64,000 nt of DNA from Flectobacillus major DSM 103 (GCF_000427405.1 NZ_KE386491.1:3083001-3147000), one strand, 5' to 3'; counted from the first letter of the stretch, positions 37,143-47,732 are shown. Numbers and translations: made by a program. Notes: generated by a model not told the origin, from the letters alone.

Positions 37143-38204
37143 ATGAATATTGCACTAGTAACAGGCTCGGCTGGATTAATTGGTAGTGAAGCCGTGTCAT
37201 TTTTCTCTGAAAAATTTGACCTTGTCATTGGTATTGATAATAACATGCGTCAATATTTTTTTGGACAGGAAGCATCTACTGCTTGGAATCGCAATCGCCT
37301 TGAAGAACAATTTTCTAATTATAAACACTACCAAGCAGATATTCGTGAAGTGCCTCAATTAGAGGTTATTTTCAAGGAATATGGTAACGACATCAAGTTA
37401 ATTCTTCATACTGCTGCACAACCCTCGCACGACTGGGCTGCCAAAGAGCCATTTACAGATTTTACTGTAAATGCCAATGGTACACTAAATATGTTGGAAA
37501 TGACTCGCCAACACTGCCCTGAAGCTGTTTTCATTTTTACATCAACCAACAAAGTATATGGCGATAACCCTAATTACTTGCCGTTGATTGAAACTGAAAC
37601 TCGTTGGGAAATTGATGCCAGTCACCCTTATTTCAAAAATGGTATCGACGAGCAGCACAGTATCGACCACACCAAGCACTCGTTGTTTGGGGCATCGAAG
37701 GTAGCAGCCGATATTTTAGTACAAGAGTATGGCCGTTATTTTGGCATGAAAACAGGTGTATTCCGTGGCGGATGCCTTACTGGCCCCAACCACTCAGGTA
37801 CACAATTGCATGGTTTTTTGGCATACCTAATGAAGTGTGCTATCACGGGCAATCACTATACAATTTTTGGCTATCAGGGCAAGCAAGTGCGTGACAATAT
37901 TCACTCGTACGACCTTGTTAATATGTTCTGGCATTTCTACCAAAACCCACGTGTAGGCGAGGTCTACAACGCTGGTGGTGGGCGTTTTGCCAACTGCTCG
38001 ATGCTTGAAGGTATTGCTATTTGTGAAGAAATCACTGGCAAAAAAATGAATTATAGCTACTCAGAAACCAATCGTATTGGCGACCATATTTGGTATATTT
38101 CTGACCTTTCTAAATTTAAAGCTCATTATCCAACTTGGAACTGGACGTTTGGTTTGCACGAAACCCTACAACAAATCCACGATGGTATTTCGAGTAGATT
38201 GTAG
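37143..38204 (+). CDS. NAD-dependent sugar epimerase (CDP-paratose/tyvelose 2-epimerase-like)
   Basis: A 353-residue short-chain dehydrogenase/reductase. The NAD motif TGSAGLIG is at 7-14 and the catalytic Ser/Thr in [10 protein letters not shown] at 133-141. The usual YxxxK catalytic pair reads F182-G-A-S-K186, so the Tyr is replaced by Phe. Overall shape and the NKVYGDNPN stretch recall CDP-paratose 2-epimerases. It begins a group of cell-surface glycan genes (acyltransferase, two GT2 enzymes). Confidence 0.78.
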   Translation: MNIALVTGSAGLIGSEAVSFFSEKFDLVIGIDNNMRQYFFGQEASTAWNRNRLEEQFSNYKHYQADIREVPQLEVIFKEYGNDIKLILHTAAQPSHDWAAKEPFTDFTVNANGTLNMLEMTRQHCPEAVFIFTSTNKVYGDNPNYLPLIETETRWEIDASHPYFKNGIDEQHSIDHTKHSLFGASKVAADILVQEYGRYFGMKTGVFRGGCLTGPNHSGTQLHGFLAYLMKCAITGNHYTIFGYQGKQVRDNIHSYDLVNMFWHFYQNPRVGEVYNAGGGRFANCSMLEGIAICEEITGKKMNYSYSETNRIGDHIWYISDLSKFKAHYPTWNWTFGLHETLQQIHDGISSRL

Positions 38205-38250
38205 GAATATATCTATCAGCCAGCCATAGGCTCGTAAGTGAGTATATAAT

Positions 38251-38304
38251 AAGGTGATAGGCAAGCAAATAGCACACAATAGCGTATTTATTGCCTATCA
38301 CCTT
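38251..38304. terminator. 14-bp hairpin after the epimerase gene
   Basis: AAGGTGATAGGCAA / TTGCCTATCACCTT with a 26-nt loop and little T-run; termination is likely but not certain. The remainder of 38205-38545 holds no gene I can support. Confidence 0.45.
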
Positions 38305-38545
38305 TAAAAGGCTCACTGAAATTATTTACCTAAAAGCACTGCTTTTAAGCACCTCTACCGAGCTATCCTACAAAAGCTATTCTATTTTCGTTCCTGACCA
38401 AGCTTTACGACAACAGGCTATTTGATGACACATGCGTATTGATGCCCCTATGCCATACCGAAAACACTATTTAGCAAATACCTTGCAATATCCAAATACC
38501 TCATTTCTGTTAATATCGGTTTATCATCATAAAAGTATATAATAC

Positions 38546-39622
38546 ATGAACTTCTCAGCTAAGTCTTCACACTTCCCACAGATAGATGCCCTACGAGCAT
38601 TTGCTATGCTTGCCGTTTTGGCATTCCACTGGCTACCCGAGTCGATGCGTATTTTACCTTGGGGAGGTATCGGAGTAACGCTTTTTTTTATTATTAGTGG
38701 TTTTTTGATTACTCGTATTTTACTTATCGACAAAGAAGCCTATTTGTCACAAAAAGCTACATTAGGTAAGCTCTACAAAAACTTTGTGGTAAGACGTGGC
38801 CTCAGAATTTTTCCGCTGTATTATGCCTTTATTACTTTTATCTTATTAGCCTATCCCAACAACTCGTTTATCGACGAACGCCCTTGGTTTTATTATGGTT
38901 ATTTCTATAACTTCGACTTGGCCAATACTCACGAATGGTCAGATATTCTATCGCCATTTTGGTCGTTATCGGTTGAAGAGCAATTTTATCTTTTTTGGCC
39001 ATTGTGCATTTTTTTGATGCCACATAAGTGGACACCTCATTTTATTATTCTGACGATGGCATCAGCTTTTGTGAGTAGAGCCATACTGAATCCACTCCCA
39101 CTCGAAAACGGTATTCTAACCTCCTCGTGTGTAGACTCCTTTGCCATGGGGGGGCTTTGGGCATTTATTGGTATTTATAAGGCCAATTATGTCAAGCAGT
39201 TTACCAAGATAGTAACGTGGGCAACACCCGTTTGTCTGGCTATATTTCTTTATATTGTACTTAGTGGTAACAAAGGGCTTTGGGCCAATGTGTTTTATCG
39301 TTTCTTGATGTCGGTGCCTTTATTGCTTTTGCTGATACAAGCCACCAAAAGCGAAAAGAATAAAATCTTATCTCCTATTTTGGACAATGTTTTTATCAAA
39401 TTTATTGGTCGAATTAGTTATGGGATGTATGTTTTTCACATGGTAGTTCCCGAAAAACTATTTCCATTCTGTATGGGTCTTATCAATCGTTTTTTATCTA
39501 TTACGATTCATAGCACCATTATACCAATATTCTTGAATTTTGCGTTACTGGTTGTGGTATCTACGCTTTCATTTTATTGTTTTGAAAAGCCTATTACCAA
39601 CCTAAAAAAACATTTCAATTAA
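38546..39622 (+). CDS. Membrane acyltransferase, OafA/YrhL-like
   Basis: A 358-residue acyltransferase-3 protein. QIDALRAFAMLAVLAFHW (with the key His), GGIGVTLFFIISGFLITRILL, the Arg-rich RRGLRIFPLYY and SPFWSLSVEEQFYLFWPL are all textbook motifs of the family. Ten or so membrane helices. It probably acetylates a lipopolysaccharide or capsule sugar made by neighbouring glycosyltransferases. Confidence 0.93.
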   Translation: MNFSAKSSHFPQIDALRAFAMLAVLAFHWLPESMRILPWGGIGVTLFFIISGFLITRILLIDKEAYLSQKATLGKLYKNFVVRRGLRIFPLYYAFITFILLAYPNNSFIDERPWFYYGYFYNFDLANTHEWSDILSPFWSLSVEEQFYLFWPLCIFLMPHKWTPHFIILTMASAFVSRAILNPLPLENGILTSSCVDSFAMGGLWAFIGIYKANYVKQFTKIVTWATPVCLAIFLYIVLSGNKGLWANVFYRFLMSVPLLLLLIQATKSEKNKILSPILDNVFIKFIGRISYGMYVFHMVVPEKLFPFCMGLINRFLSITIHSTIIPIFLNFALLVVVSTLSFYCFEKPITNLKKHFN

Positions 39623-39748
39623 TCATCAAAAGGCTTTAATATTCTGTAAATTAGTAAGATATAAAAATACACATATCGTTGTGTCGAGTAAAATAGCTAG
39701 TAATACCTCGATACCAATGAACTGTTATATTGCATATTTTAAAATATC

Positions 39749-40693
39749 ATGCCCAATTCCATTAAAATTCTAATTCCTTCATACAACGATTGGGACGCTC
39801 TGGCTCTCCTATTACAACGTATTAAAGAAAAAGTAGAACCTCATTTTTTTGATCAACTTTCCTTTGTTATTGTCGATGATTGCTCGTCGATCCCCTGCGA
39901 AGTCAATAAATTTGCTGGTTATCAACTCGAAATTATCCGCCTATGGCGCAATGTTGGCCACCAAAAAGCCATTGCTTTAGGATTAGCATTTTTAACCAAA
40001 GAGCGTAATTTCGACTACGTAATTGTGATGGACTCGGACGGCGAAGACAGACCCGACGACCTAGAGGCCTTGTTTGAAGCCTGTTCAAAATCACAAACTA
40101 TTGTATTTGCCAAAAGAGCCAAAAGAAGCGAAGGTATTGTTTTTAGAATGGGCTATATTGTATATAAACTACTATTTGGCTTATTGACGGGTAAAGTAAT
40201 TGAGTTTGGCAATTTTAGTATTTTGCCATTCAAGCAAGCTCAAAAATTGGTATATGTTTCCGAAATATGGAATCATTTTCCTGGAGGTATTATCCGTTCT
40301 AAATTACCCTATACCTCTATTCCCATTATTAGGGGAAATAGACTGGCAGGGCAGTCAAAAATGAACTTGGTATCATTAATATTGCACGGATTAAGTGCCG
40401 TATCGGTACATCTCGATACCGTAGCTGTCAGAATTTTGTTAGGGTCGCTGGTACTCACCTCTCTTTCAGTAATTGTTGCCATTGTCGTTTCAATTATTAG
40501 GCTTACTACCAACTGGGCATCACCAGGCTGGGCTACAACCCTTGTTTCGACGGCTATTATTGTAATATTGCAAGCCTTTTTGAGTTCGCTTTTCTTGATT
40601 TTTACGGTATTGAATTACCGAACTCAAAAGCACTTTATCCCTGCAACAGAATACCAAGAGTTTATCGAAAAAATTGAATCTACCGATATTTAA
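39749..40693 (+). CDS. Family 2 glycosyltransferase with C-terminal membrane helices
   Basis: A 314-residue GT-A enzyme. ILIPSYNDWDAL and VIVDDCSS open the nucleotide-sugar fold, and DSDGEDRPDDL is the metal-binding D-x-D region. Two membrane helices lie at about 231-295. The layout resembles polyprenyl-phosphate sugar transferases (GtrB/DPM type). It lies 41 bp before the second GT2 gene. Confidence 0.9.
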   Translation: MPNSIKILIPSYNDWDALALLLQRIKEKVEPHFFDQLSFVIVDDCSSIPCEVNKFAGYQLEIIRLWRNVGHQKAIALGLAFLTKERNFDYVIVMDSDGEDRPDDLEALFEACSKSQTIVFAKRAKRSEGIVFRMGYIVYKLLFGLLTGKVIEFGNFSILPFKQAQKLVYVSEIWNHFPGGIIRSKLPYTSIPIIRGNRLAGQSKMNLVSLILHGLSAVSVHLDTVAVRILLGSLVLTSLSVIVAIVVSIIRLTTNWASPGWATTLVSTAIIVILQAFLSSLFLIFTVLNYRTQKHFIPATEYQEFIEKIESTDI

Positions 40694-40734
40694 GAACCTC
40701 GGTGATAAAACCCATAAAATCCCTTTTTCCAATC

Positions 40735-41469
40735 ATGAAATTAAGTGTTGTCATTCCTGCATATAACGAAGAAGAATCTTTGCCCGAAACCCTAAAAACC
40801 CTCTATACTACCCTTACAAAACACCAAATTGAGCATGAAATTTGTGTAACAAACGACAACTCGAAAGATGGTACAGAGCTAGTATTGAAGGCATTGCAAC
40901 AAGAAATCCCAACGTTGGTATATTTTACCAACAAAGGCCCTAATGGCTTTGGCTATGCTGTACGCTATGGATTGGAAAGATTTACGGGCGATTGCGTTGC
41001 TGTAATGATGGCCGATATGTCGGACGACCCCGAAGATTTGGTTAAATTTTACCGCACCATGCAAGAAAAAAATGTAGATGCCGTATTTGGAAGCCGTTTT
41101 ATTAAAGGAGGGAATGTATATGATTACCCACAAGTAAAGCTGGTAATCAATCGGGTGGCCAACTTTATTGTAAAAGTATTGACAGGTATCAAAACCAACG
41201 ATACCACCAATGCCTTTAAGCTCTACAAAAGAGAAACCATCGAGGGTATTAAGCCATTTTTATCGCCCCACTTCAACCTTACTGTAGAACTCCCCCTCAA
41301 GGCATTTGTACGAGGTTATAGTTATGCTGTTGTACCCAATAGCTGGACCAACCGCAAATACGGTGAGTCGAAGCTAAAAATCAAAGAAATGGGCAGCCGT
41401 TATTTCTTTATTTTGATGTATTGTATGATTGAAAAATATTTTTCACGGGGCGATTACATGAAAAAATAA
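40735..41469 (+). CDS. Family 2 glycosyltransferase (dolichol-phosphate-mannose-synthase-like)
   Basis: The start is set at ATG 40735 (244 residues), as KLSVVIPAYNEEESL is the usual N-terminus; a GTG at 40702 is the alternative. NDNSKDGTELVL, the long NKGPNGFGYAVRYG helix start, and MADMSDDPEDL follow. No C-terminal membrane helices, unlike its neighbour. Its stop is directly against the stop of the convergent gene at 41470. Confidence 0.9.
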   Translation: MKLSVVIPAYNEEESLPETLKTLYTTLTKHQIEHEICVTNDNSKDGTELVLKALQQEIPTLVYFTNKGPNGFGYAVRYGLERFTGDCVAVMMADMSDDPEDLVKFYRTMQEKNVDAVFGSRFIKGGNVYDYPQVKLVINRVANFIVKVLTGIKTNDTTNAFKLYKRETIEGIKPFLSPHFNLTVELPLKAFVRGYSYAVVPNSWTNRKYGESKLKIKEMGSRYFFILMYCMIEKYFSRGDYMKK

Positions 41470-41913
41470 TCAAACAAACAATGTTTTGAATGCTGTAATT
41501 TGATAAAGCAAATACGTCAAAACGATTCCCCATAATACCGCAAATAGCAACATTGTGGATAATATTTTGGGAATAGACACTCGAAACGACAAAGCTAATA
41601 GCGTGCCTCCAATCGGTGTAAAAAACAAAGGTGTAAAGCACGCTATACCCAATATACCAACCTTTTGCCACAAATTAACAGCAAATCTTGTTCGGCGAGA
41701 GAAGCGTTTTGGAGGATTCTTTCTGTATTTTTGTATAAGACGGCTAATAGTTGTTCCTAAAATTATAACAATTATTACCGTAAGCATCATTCCTATAATG
41801 GTACATATTGTGGTTTCCCAATAAGTTAGCCCTAATACGAACCCCGCAATGGGCCCATTCAAAAATTTAATAGAAGTGGCAACCATTACGGCAAAATATT
41901 TTCCAATTGGCAT
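41470..41913 (-). CDS. Small integral membrane protein, function unknown
   Basis: A 147-residue protein with about four membrane segments (roughly 20-35, 38-58, 88-110, 115-140) and a basic cytoplasmic loop (RKNPPKRFSRRTRF). The stretch GIACFTPLFFTPIGGTLLA recalls helical hairpins of DedA-type or small export proteins but is not enough for assignment. It is convergent with, and abuts, the GT2 gene. Confidence 0.65.
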   Translation of the reverse strand: MPIGKYFAVMVATSIKFLNGPIAGFVLGLTYWETTICTIIGMMLTVIIVIILGTTISRLIQKYRKNPPKRFSRRTRFAVNLWQKVGILGIACFTPLFFTPIGGTLLALSFRVSIPKILSTMLLFAVLWGIVLTYLLYQITAFKTLFV

Positions 41914-42010
41914 AATATAGCGTTCAACGTTTTAATAATCTTGCAAATTTACGACCTAATAAGCATTATTAATGTGTATTAGTATTTTGTTCTTCAAATC
42001 CCGCATCATT

Positions 42011-43753
42011 ATGGCTAAAACTCGCCTACTTTTTGTGGCTATTTTACTACTTGGTTGTTTTACCTCAAAAGCACAGAGTGTATTTGCCCCCTTAAATCAA
42101 GATTATTATGACTTGATAGACCGCTATGAAATAAAAAAAGGGAGCTTTTCTAAGCATTTTCATACAACTATCAAGCCCTTTACTCGACAAGGAATTGCCT
42201 TGTTTGTCGAAGATATTCTGAAAGATTCTACTGTCAAGCTTACCCCAACCGACCATTTTAATTTGGCCTATCTAACAAACGATAACTGGGAATGGGCTAC
42301 TCAAGAAACCCCCGATAGCAAAAAACCTATTTGGGGAACATTCTACAAAAAGCCGTCGGATGCCTATTCGATTCATAACGACGATATTGATTTGCATATC
42401 AACCCTGTGATGGATGTACAAATTGGAGGAATATCGGGAGGTGAACAAAGTTATATTTCTCTCAATACTCGCGGTATTGAATTGCGAGGAATGATTAACA
42501 AGAAAATCGGTTTTTATACCTACATGACCGATAACATATCGCGTATTCCAGACTATATCAAAACCTATACCGATTATTTCAATCAAAATAATATTCGTAT
42601 TGGCGGGCGACTACCCGGTATGCCAGGCGAAGGGCTTACCAAAAATTTTAAGAAAGACGTACTCAGTACTGATTTTTTCTCGGCTCGTGCCTATATCGTT
42701 TTCCAAGCTACCAAAAATATAAGTATCCAGTTTGGACACGATAAGAATATCCTTGGCAATGGCTTTAGGTCGATGATTTTATCGGACAACTCAGCTCCAT
42801 ATCTGTTTTTAAAAATCAACACTAAAATAGGGAACTTTCAATACCAAAACCTCTTTGCCGAACTCATCAATCCTGGTACAATACCTATCGACAATGTATT
42901 TCCTAAAAAATACATGGCTATGCACCACCTCAGTGTCAACCTATCGTCGAAACTCAATATTGGACTCACTGAGAGTATTATCTTCAAAAGAGATAGTACC
43001 AATGGTGTAGGAGGTTTTGAGCTAAATTACCTCAACCCTGTGATTTTCTATAGGTTTATTGAAAGCTTTCAAGGTAGTGGCGATAACGCCCTTATTGGCC
43101 TTGATTTCAAATATAACTTTGCCAAAAAGTTTTCGTTGTATGGCCAAATGATGTTGGATGAGTTTATTATCAAAGAAATTTTCTCAAGCGATGGCTTTTG
43201 GACCAATAAATACGGCTCGCAACTAGGACTCAAATACCTAGATGTACTCGGAATCAATAATGTAGATTATCAGGTAGAATATAATATGGCACGACCATAT
43301 ACTTATAGCCATGCCAAAGATGGCCTACACTACACGCACTACAATCAGTCATTGGCTCATCCGCTTGGAGCAAATTTTATAGAATGGTCGCATACCCTAA
43401 GGGCTCAGCCGTCAAAACGCCTACAGTTTGTAGCCCGCTTTATTCATGCCAGCTATGGCGACGATGCCAATAGCACCGCAAACTGGGGTAAAAATATTTT
43501 GTTGGATTATAATACCAGAAGCAGACTTATTTTGTACCAAGACAATTATGGCAATGTAACAGGGCAAGGTGTAGCCACCATTACTAATACTTTCGACCTT
43601 AGGGGTTCGCTACAGATTAAACACAATATGTTTATTGATGCCCATTTCTTAACCCGTAATTATATTAGCCAAAATCATTCACTCGACAATACAACTACCT
43701 TGTATTCGATTGGGCTACGATGGAATGCCGCTTTCAGGCAAATGTATTATTGA
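42011..43753 (+). CDS. Wzi-like outer-membrane capsule assembly family protein
   Basis: The start is set at ATG 42011 (580 residues) where the signal peptide begins (MAKTRLLFVAILLLGCFTSKAQ). The remainder is rich in barrel strands (FEFGHDK-like FGHDKNILGNGFRSM, LGLKYLDVLGINNVDYQVEYN) and ends in an aromatic-rich C-terminus (RQMYY). This resembles the Wzi-type barrels annotated in Bacteroidota, which hold capsule at the surface. It lies near the glycan genes, but on a separate unit. Confidence 0.7.
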   Translation: MAKTRLLFVAILLLGCFTSKAQSVFAPLNQDYYDLIDRYEIKKGSFSKHFHTTIKPFTRQGIALFVEDILKDSTVKLTPTDHFNLAYLTNDNWEWATQETPDSKKPIWGTFYKKPSDAYSIHNDDIDLHINPVMDVQIGGISGGEQSYISLNTRGIELRGMINKKIGFYTYMTDNISRIPDYIKTYTDYFNQNNIRIGGRLPGMPGEGLTKNFKKDVLSTDFFSARAYIVFQATKNISIQFGHDKNILGNGFRSMILSDNSAPYLFLKINTKIGNFQYQNLFAELINPGTIPIDNVFPKKYMAMHHLSVNLSSKLNIGLTESIIFKRDSTNGVGGFELNYLNPVIFYRFIESFQGSGDNALIGLDFKYNFAKKFSLYGQMMLDEFIIKEIFSSDGFWTNKYGSQLGLKYLDVLGINNVDYQVEYNMARPYTYSHAKDGLHYTHYNQSLAHPLGANFIEWSHTLRAQPSKRLQFVARFIHASYGDDANSTANWGKNILLDYNTRSRLILYQDNYGNVTGQGVATITNTFDLRGSLQIKHNMFIDAHFLTRNYISQNHSLDNTTTLYSIGLRWNAAFRQMYY

Positions 43754-43866
43754 CAGAATATGAGGGAGAATTCCACAAATTATAGAATTTTGAGCTTTTC
43801 CAATTATCAGGAAGTTTGCCTGATAATTGGAAACTCACATACAGGATAGGTTATTCTTCAACAGGT

Positions 43867-45396
43867 TTACTCTCCATAATTAACGACTACCATGGTTGGA
43901 AGTGATTCGTTATGAAGCCTATCAAAAGACGTTACGGCATAAACATAGCCACGTGCTTTTTCGGACGTATTATCTAAAAACGTATTGTCTCGTCCAATAT
44001 ACAAGACCTTTTCTATTTTTTGTAAATTGATTTTTTCGGCTTTCTCAAAACGATACACAGCAAAATAGATATTTTCGTTGCCATCAGAAGCAACTTCTCC
44101 TGGTTGCCACACCAGTTTGTTTTGTCCTTGTTCCTTCAACAAAATAACCCTCTGAGGCTGTTTGGGAGCAATACTGTCTTTCCAAGGCATAGGTGGAATA
44201 AAAGCAGGATAACGATAAAAATCGGTACGTAGCGAGTCTTGAATACCGCCGTAGTTTTCGGTAAGACATTTAGAGCTAAAATACATTCCTCCCTGAACAC
44301 TTAAATTTTCACGGTCGATACGAATTTGGCTTGGCGTTTCGGTATTAGTCCAGCCCGATTTTATTTTATAAATACCATGCCCAATATACAAGTGGCGGCC
44401 AAAGGTATTTTGTGTCCACCAATTTACCAGAGTTTTGTAAGGTACTTTATTGTGACTTCTTTCAAAATACACCTGCGGAGCCATATAATCTATCCAGCCT
44501 TTTTCTAGCCATTTGCGGGTATCTGCATAAAGAGTATGGTACGAGGTTGTTCCAGCCTGAGTTTTTGAGCCTTGGGGTGTAGTAGCACTATAATTTCGCC
44601 AAACCCCAAAAGGACTAATCCCAAACTTAACATAAGGCTTCATTCGCTTGATAGTATCACTAATTTGGGCTATCAGCAAATCGGTATTGTTTCGTCGCCA
44701 ATCTTCGATATTTTTAATGCCATTATTATACTTCCTAAAGGTTTCTTCATCTTTCAACTGCTGGCCAACCACAGGATAAGGATAAAAATAGTCATCGAAA
44801 TGAATCCCATCGACATCATAATGCTTGAGGATTTCGGCTACTACTTGCACGATATAATCTCGCACTTCGGGAATACCAAAATTCAGTATTTTCTGCCCAT
44901 CGTAAGTCAACATCCATTCTGGCCGAGTTACACTAATATGCTCAGGCATAATAGTGGAAGCTTTTCTGAATGTAGCCCGATTAAGATTGAGCCAAGCATG
45001 GAACTCCATATTGCGTGCATGGCTTTCCTGAATCATAAAATCGAGAGGGTCGTAGAATGGCTCTGGAAATTTGCCCTGTGTACCTGTCAAAAATTCAGAC
45101 CATGGCTCAAGCCCTTTAGCATAATAGGCATCGCAGGCATCACGTACTTGTACCATGACAGCATTAATATTAGAGCGTTTATGTTCGTCTAATATTCTAA
45201 TAAAATCTTTTTTCTGAAGGTCGGAATTATATTGTCCTCGCTGAGGCCAATCAATATTTTCAACGGTAGCAACCCAAACAGCTCGAAACTCATATTTGGA
45301 TGGAACACTAAGAGAGCGATTTTTTTGAGAATGACAACTCGAACAAAGAAACACACAGAACAGGCATACCTGAAAAATTATCTTACACATAAACAT
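43867..45396 (-). CDS. Family 10-like glycosyl hydrolase lipoprotein (DUF187)
   Basis: I place the start at ATG 45396 (509 residues), giving signal MFMCKIIFQVCLFCVFLCSSC with a lipobox Cys; a TTG at 45432 is the upstream alternative. EFRAVWVATVENIDWPQRG and NAVMVQVRDACDAYY are the hallmark N-terminus of the DUF187/GHL10 family, followed by a TIM barrel with WLNLNR, GIHFDDYFYPY and APQVYFER. A C-terminal FN3-like domain is present. Likely acts on surface or peptidoglycan-derived glycan. Confidence 0.88.
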   Translation of the reverse strand: MFMCKIIFQVCLFCVFLCSSCHSQKNRSLSVPSKYEFRAVWVATVENIDWPQRGQYNSDLQKKDFIRILDEHKRSNINAVMVQVRDACDAYYAKGLEPWSEFLTGTQGKFPEPFYDPLDFMIQESHARNMEFHAWLNLNRATFRKASTIMPEHISVTRPEWMLTYDGQKILNFGIPEVRDYIVQVVAEILKHYDVDGIHFDDYFYPYPVVGQQLKDEETFRKYNNGIKNIEDWRRNNTDLLIAQISDTIKRMKPYVKFGISPFGVWRNYSATTPQGSKTQAGTTSYHTLYADTRKWLEKGWIDYMAPQVYFERSHNKVPYKTLVNWWTQNTFGRHLYIGHGIYKIKSGWTNTETPSQIRIDRENLSVQGGMYFSSKCLTENYGGIQDSLRTDFYRYPAFIPPMPWKDSIAPKQPQRVILLKEQGQNKLVWQPGEVASDGNENIYFAVYRFEKAEKINLQKIEKVLYIGRDNTFLDNTSEKARGYVYAVTSFDRLHNESLPTMVVVNYGE

Positions 45397-45703
45397 TAAA
45401 AGGGTGTGCTGATTAGCTACATGAATTCTCAAAGCACTTTAATTCAAAATAAGGGTTTAATAGTATTTATCATGATTGGGTGCAGCACTTATCAAATATA
45501 TACAATTGATTATCAGTAAATTACCAACAAACTATTTTTTACAACGATATTACTGCAGTACAACGTAGCAAAGGATACTTATATTACTTCAATCCTTCTT
45601 GGTACAATACAATAATTATGCAAGTTATTCAGAAAAAGGGGAAAATGTATGCTGATTAAGAAGTTTCGATACAAAAATCCATGAACGGATGCCTATTAAA
45701 GCA
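45397..45703. other. Non-coding gap, no gene seen
   Basis: AT-rich sequence upstream of the GH10-like gene, with no supported frame. The GH10-like promoter should be here. Confidence 0.4.
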
Positions 45704-45738
45704 AAGCGGTTATTACCAACTGGAGGTAATAACCGCTT
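45704..45738 (-). terminator. 14-bp hairpin downstream of the OmpR-type regulator
   Basis: AAGCGGTTATTACC / GGTAATAACCGCTT, perfect stem with a 7-nt loop; on the minus strand TTTGCTTTAA follows. It is about 220 bp past the regulator stop. Confidence 0.6.
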
Positions 45739-45956
45739 GAATAAAATCGGAGATATAAGCTGAAGAAAAATTATATATTGAATAGTCTCTTACACTATTA
45801 CTTCAAATACTGGCCATCTTTGGGAAGGTATAACGATTAAGAGCCACAAGCTTTTTGCTAAATAATAGTAAAACGCTCTGTATTTTTTACAACGTTCTAC
45901 ATTCACAAACAATACACCATGTGTACCAATAAATTATTGATAAAAATAGCTAAAAT

Positions 45957-46655
45957 TTAATTGGTATCTACCGAAAACATATAGCCAACACCTTTAAGGG
46001 TTTTGATATAATACTCGGGTATCTTTTCACGAAGTTTTCTGATATGTACATCTACGGTACGTTCTACCACGTACACATCCGAGCCCCATACTTTTTCCAA
46101 TAGCTCGTCTCGGCTAAATACTTTATTGGGATGATGTGCCAAAAAAGATAGCAATTCAAACTCTTTTTTAGGCATCACCAAAGCTTTACCATCGTTGAGT
46201 ACCGTATAATTTACACGATTAATAAATAACGCTCCTATTTCTAGTTTATCCTCGGCTTCTGTTTGTTGCGAATCCCTTCTTAGTATAGCTTTCAAACGAC
46301 TCAACAAGGCACGAGGCTTGATAGGTTTTACAATATAATCGTCGGCCCCTACATCAAAAGCAGCCACCTCGGTATATTCTTCTGCACGAGCAGTTAAAAA
46401 TAAAATATACGTATCTTTAAATTCTGAGAGTAGCCTAATTTGTCGTGCGGTTTCGATACCATCCATTTTAGGCATCATTACATCCAACAGGATAAGGTCG
46501 GGCTTAAATTTCTTTGTAACCTCCAATGCCTGAAGCCCGTCGGTAGCCGAAGCCGTGTCAAAACCCTCCTTGGTGAGGTTGTACTCTAATAATTCAATAA
46601 TGTCTGGGTCGTCATCGACCAATAGGATTTTTGGGTTTGGTAGCGTATTGCTCAT
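45957..46655 (-). CDS. OmpR/PhoB-type response regulator
   Basis: A 232-residue response regulator. Receiver residues: acidic cluster DDD (14-16), phospho-acceptor Asp58 (LILLDVMMPKMDG), and Lys in VKPIKP. The winged-helix domain (about 130-230) contains LLEKVWGSDVYVVERTVDVHIRKLREKI and GVGYMF. No histidine kinase gene lies beside it, so its partner must be encoded elsewhere. Confidence 0.94.
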   Translation of the reverse strand: MSNTLPNPKILLVDDDPDIIELLEYNLTKEGFDTASATDGLQALEVTKKFKPDLILLDVMMPKMDGIETARQIRLLSEFKDTYILFLTARAEEYTEVAAFDVGADDYIVKPIKPRALLSRLKAILRRDSQQTEAEDKLEIGALFINRVNYTVLNDGKALVMPKKEFELLSFLAHHPNKVFSRDELLEKVWGSDVYVVERTVDVHIRKLREKIPEYYIKTLKGVGYMFSVDTN

Positions 46656-46791
46656 ATCTTTGGGTATTAGTCGTTGAGTGTTAGTCTAACTTCGTTTAAA
46701 ATCCAATAAGATTTGATTTTTCAAAGTTTTGGCTACTTGACTAACTCTCAAAAGCCGATACAAAATTAGTTATCTCAATATTAAGGAATTG

Positions 46792-47631
46792 TTAATTCTT
46801 ACGTACTAAAAATATTTCTCCTTGTTCATTGGTAATCAAAACGTCTGTCTCATTCAAATAAGCAATAGCTTCGGTTTGTTTATGCGGAAATTTCAGGCAG
46901 TATAATGGAGAAGAAAAATCTATTTGCTGTTTATTAACGGCAAAGTAATAAATCTTTCCATAACTTATCAATACAAACTCACTTTTATTCGGATTGATAG
47001 CCGCTCCTGTTATCAAATTTCGCAATTTAATACTTGATTTAGGCACAAGTGTATGTATTCCTTTCCGATTCGACAATCCGTACAATTGTACCTTATTTTT
47101 ATACCAATTTTTGGAAAATATATACAGCGAATCGCCCAAAGCTAGCATTGCTTCGGCATCGTAACTTACTTTTTGCTGAGGCTTTCCCTGTGGCTGTACT
47201 TTGGTATATTGTAATTGAAGTGTATCCAAACGTTGATTGGCTTGAAGCTTATAAATAGTTAAATCTTTTCGCTGATGACTATTATTGCCAAAATCGCCAA
47301 TATAAATATTCCCAGAATCATCTTGTGTAATTTCTTCCCAATCTATATTTTGGGTATGGGCAATTTTCTTAGTAGCTAATAATTCGCCCTTCAGGTTTAG
47401 ATGATATAACATGGCTTTTCCACCACCGTCGTTGATAGTCCAAAAGGTGGAATCTTGTAGATTGACAATCAAGCCTGAGCTTTCGTTGATTTCTTGGGGC
47501 AAGTTACCCACTTTTTGTACAGAGAATGCCTTTTTACCTTGCTGAAAGCCCTGATTTTTTATTTCCGAGCCACAGTTACACAACGACAATTTTAGGTTAA
47601 AGAGCCACCAAAGAATTTTATATTTTATCAT
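46792..47631 (-). CDS. Predicted lipoprotein with beta-propeller repeats
   Basis: A 279-residue protein with an N-terminal hydrophobic stretch and Cys in LCNCGSE as a possible lipid site. The body has repeating strands with WTINDGGGKAMLYHLNLKGELL, IYIGDFGNNSHQRKDLTIYKL and LITNEQGEIFLVRK, typical of propellers such as SdiA-regulated-like proteins. The function is unknown. It is on the same strand as the response regulator, 136 bp upstream of it. Confidence 0.65.
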   Translation of the reverse strand: MIKYKILWWLFNLKLSLCNCGSEIKNQGFQQGKKAFSVQKVGNLPQEINESSGLIVNLQDSTFWTINDGGGKAMLYHLNLKGELLATKKIAHTQNIDWEEITQDDSGNIYIGDFGNNSHQRKDLTIYKLQANQRLDTLQLQYTKVQPQGKPQQKVSYDAEAMLALGDSLYIFSKNWYKNKVQLYGLSNRKGIHTLVPKSSIKLRNLITGAAINPNKSEFVLISYGKIYYFAVNKQQIDFSSPLYCLKFPHKQTEAIAYLNETDVLITNEQGEIFLVRKN

Positions 47632-47650
47632 TCAAATAAAGTATTTTAAC

Positions 47651-47658
47651 TATTTTTG
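47651..47658 (+). promoter_or_regulatory. -7 promoter element of the AI-2E family gene
   Basis: TATTTTTG, exact TAnnTTTG match 75 bp before the start at 47733. Confidence 0.45.
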
Positions 47659-47732
47659 ACAACAAACCATCTTGCACGTAATACAAGAATCAATCCGGCA
47701 ATAGGTTTTTCACTTAATACATCCCTTAAATT

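Noticed and set aside
44572-45192. 206-codon plus-strand frame inside the GH10-like gene
   Set aside because: The minus-strand frame has clear DUF187 motifs throughout; the plus frame has none.
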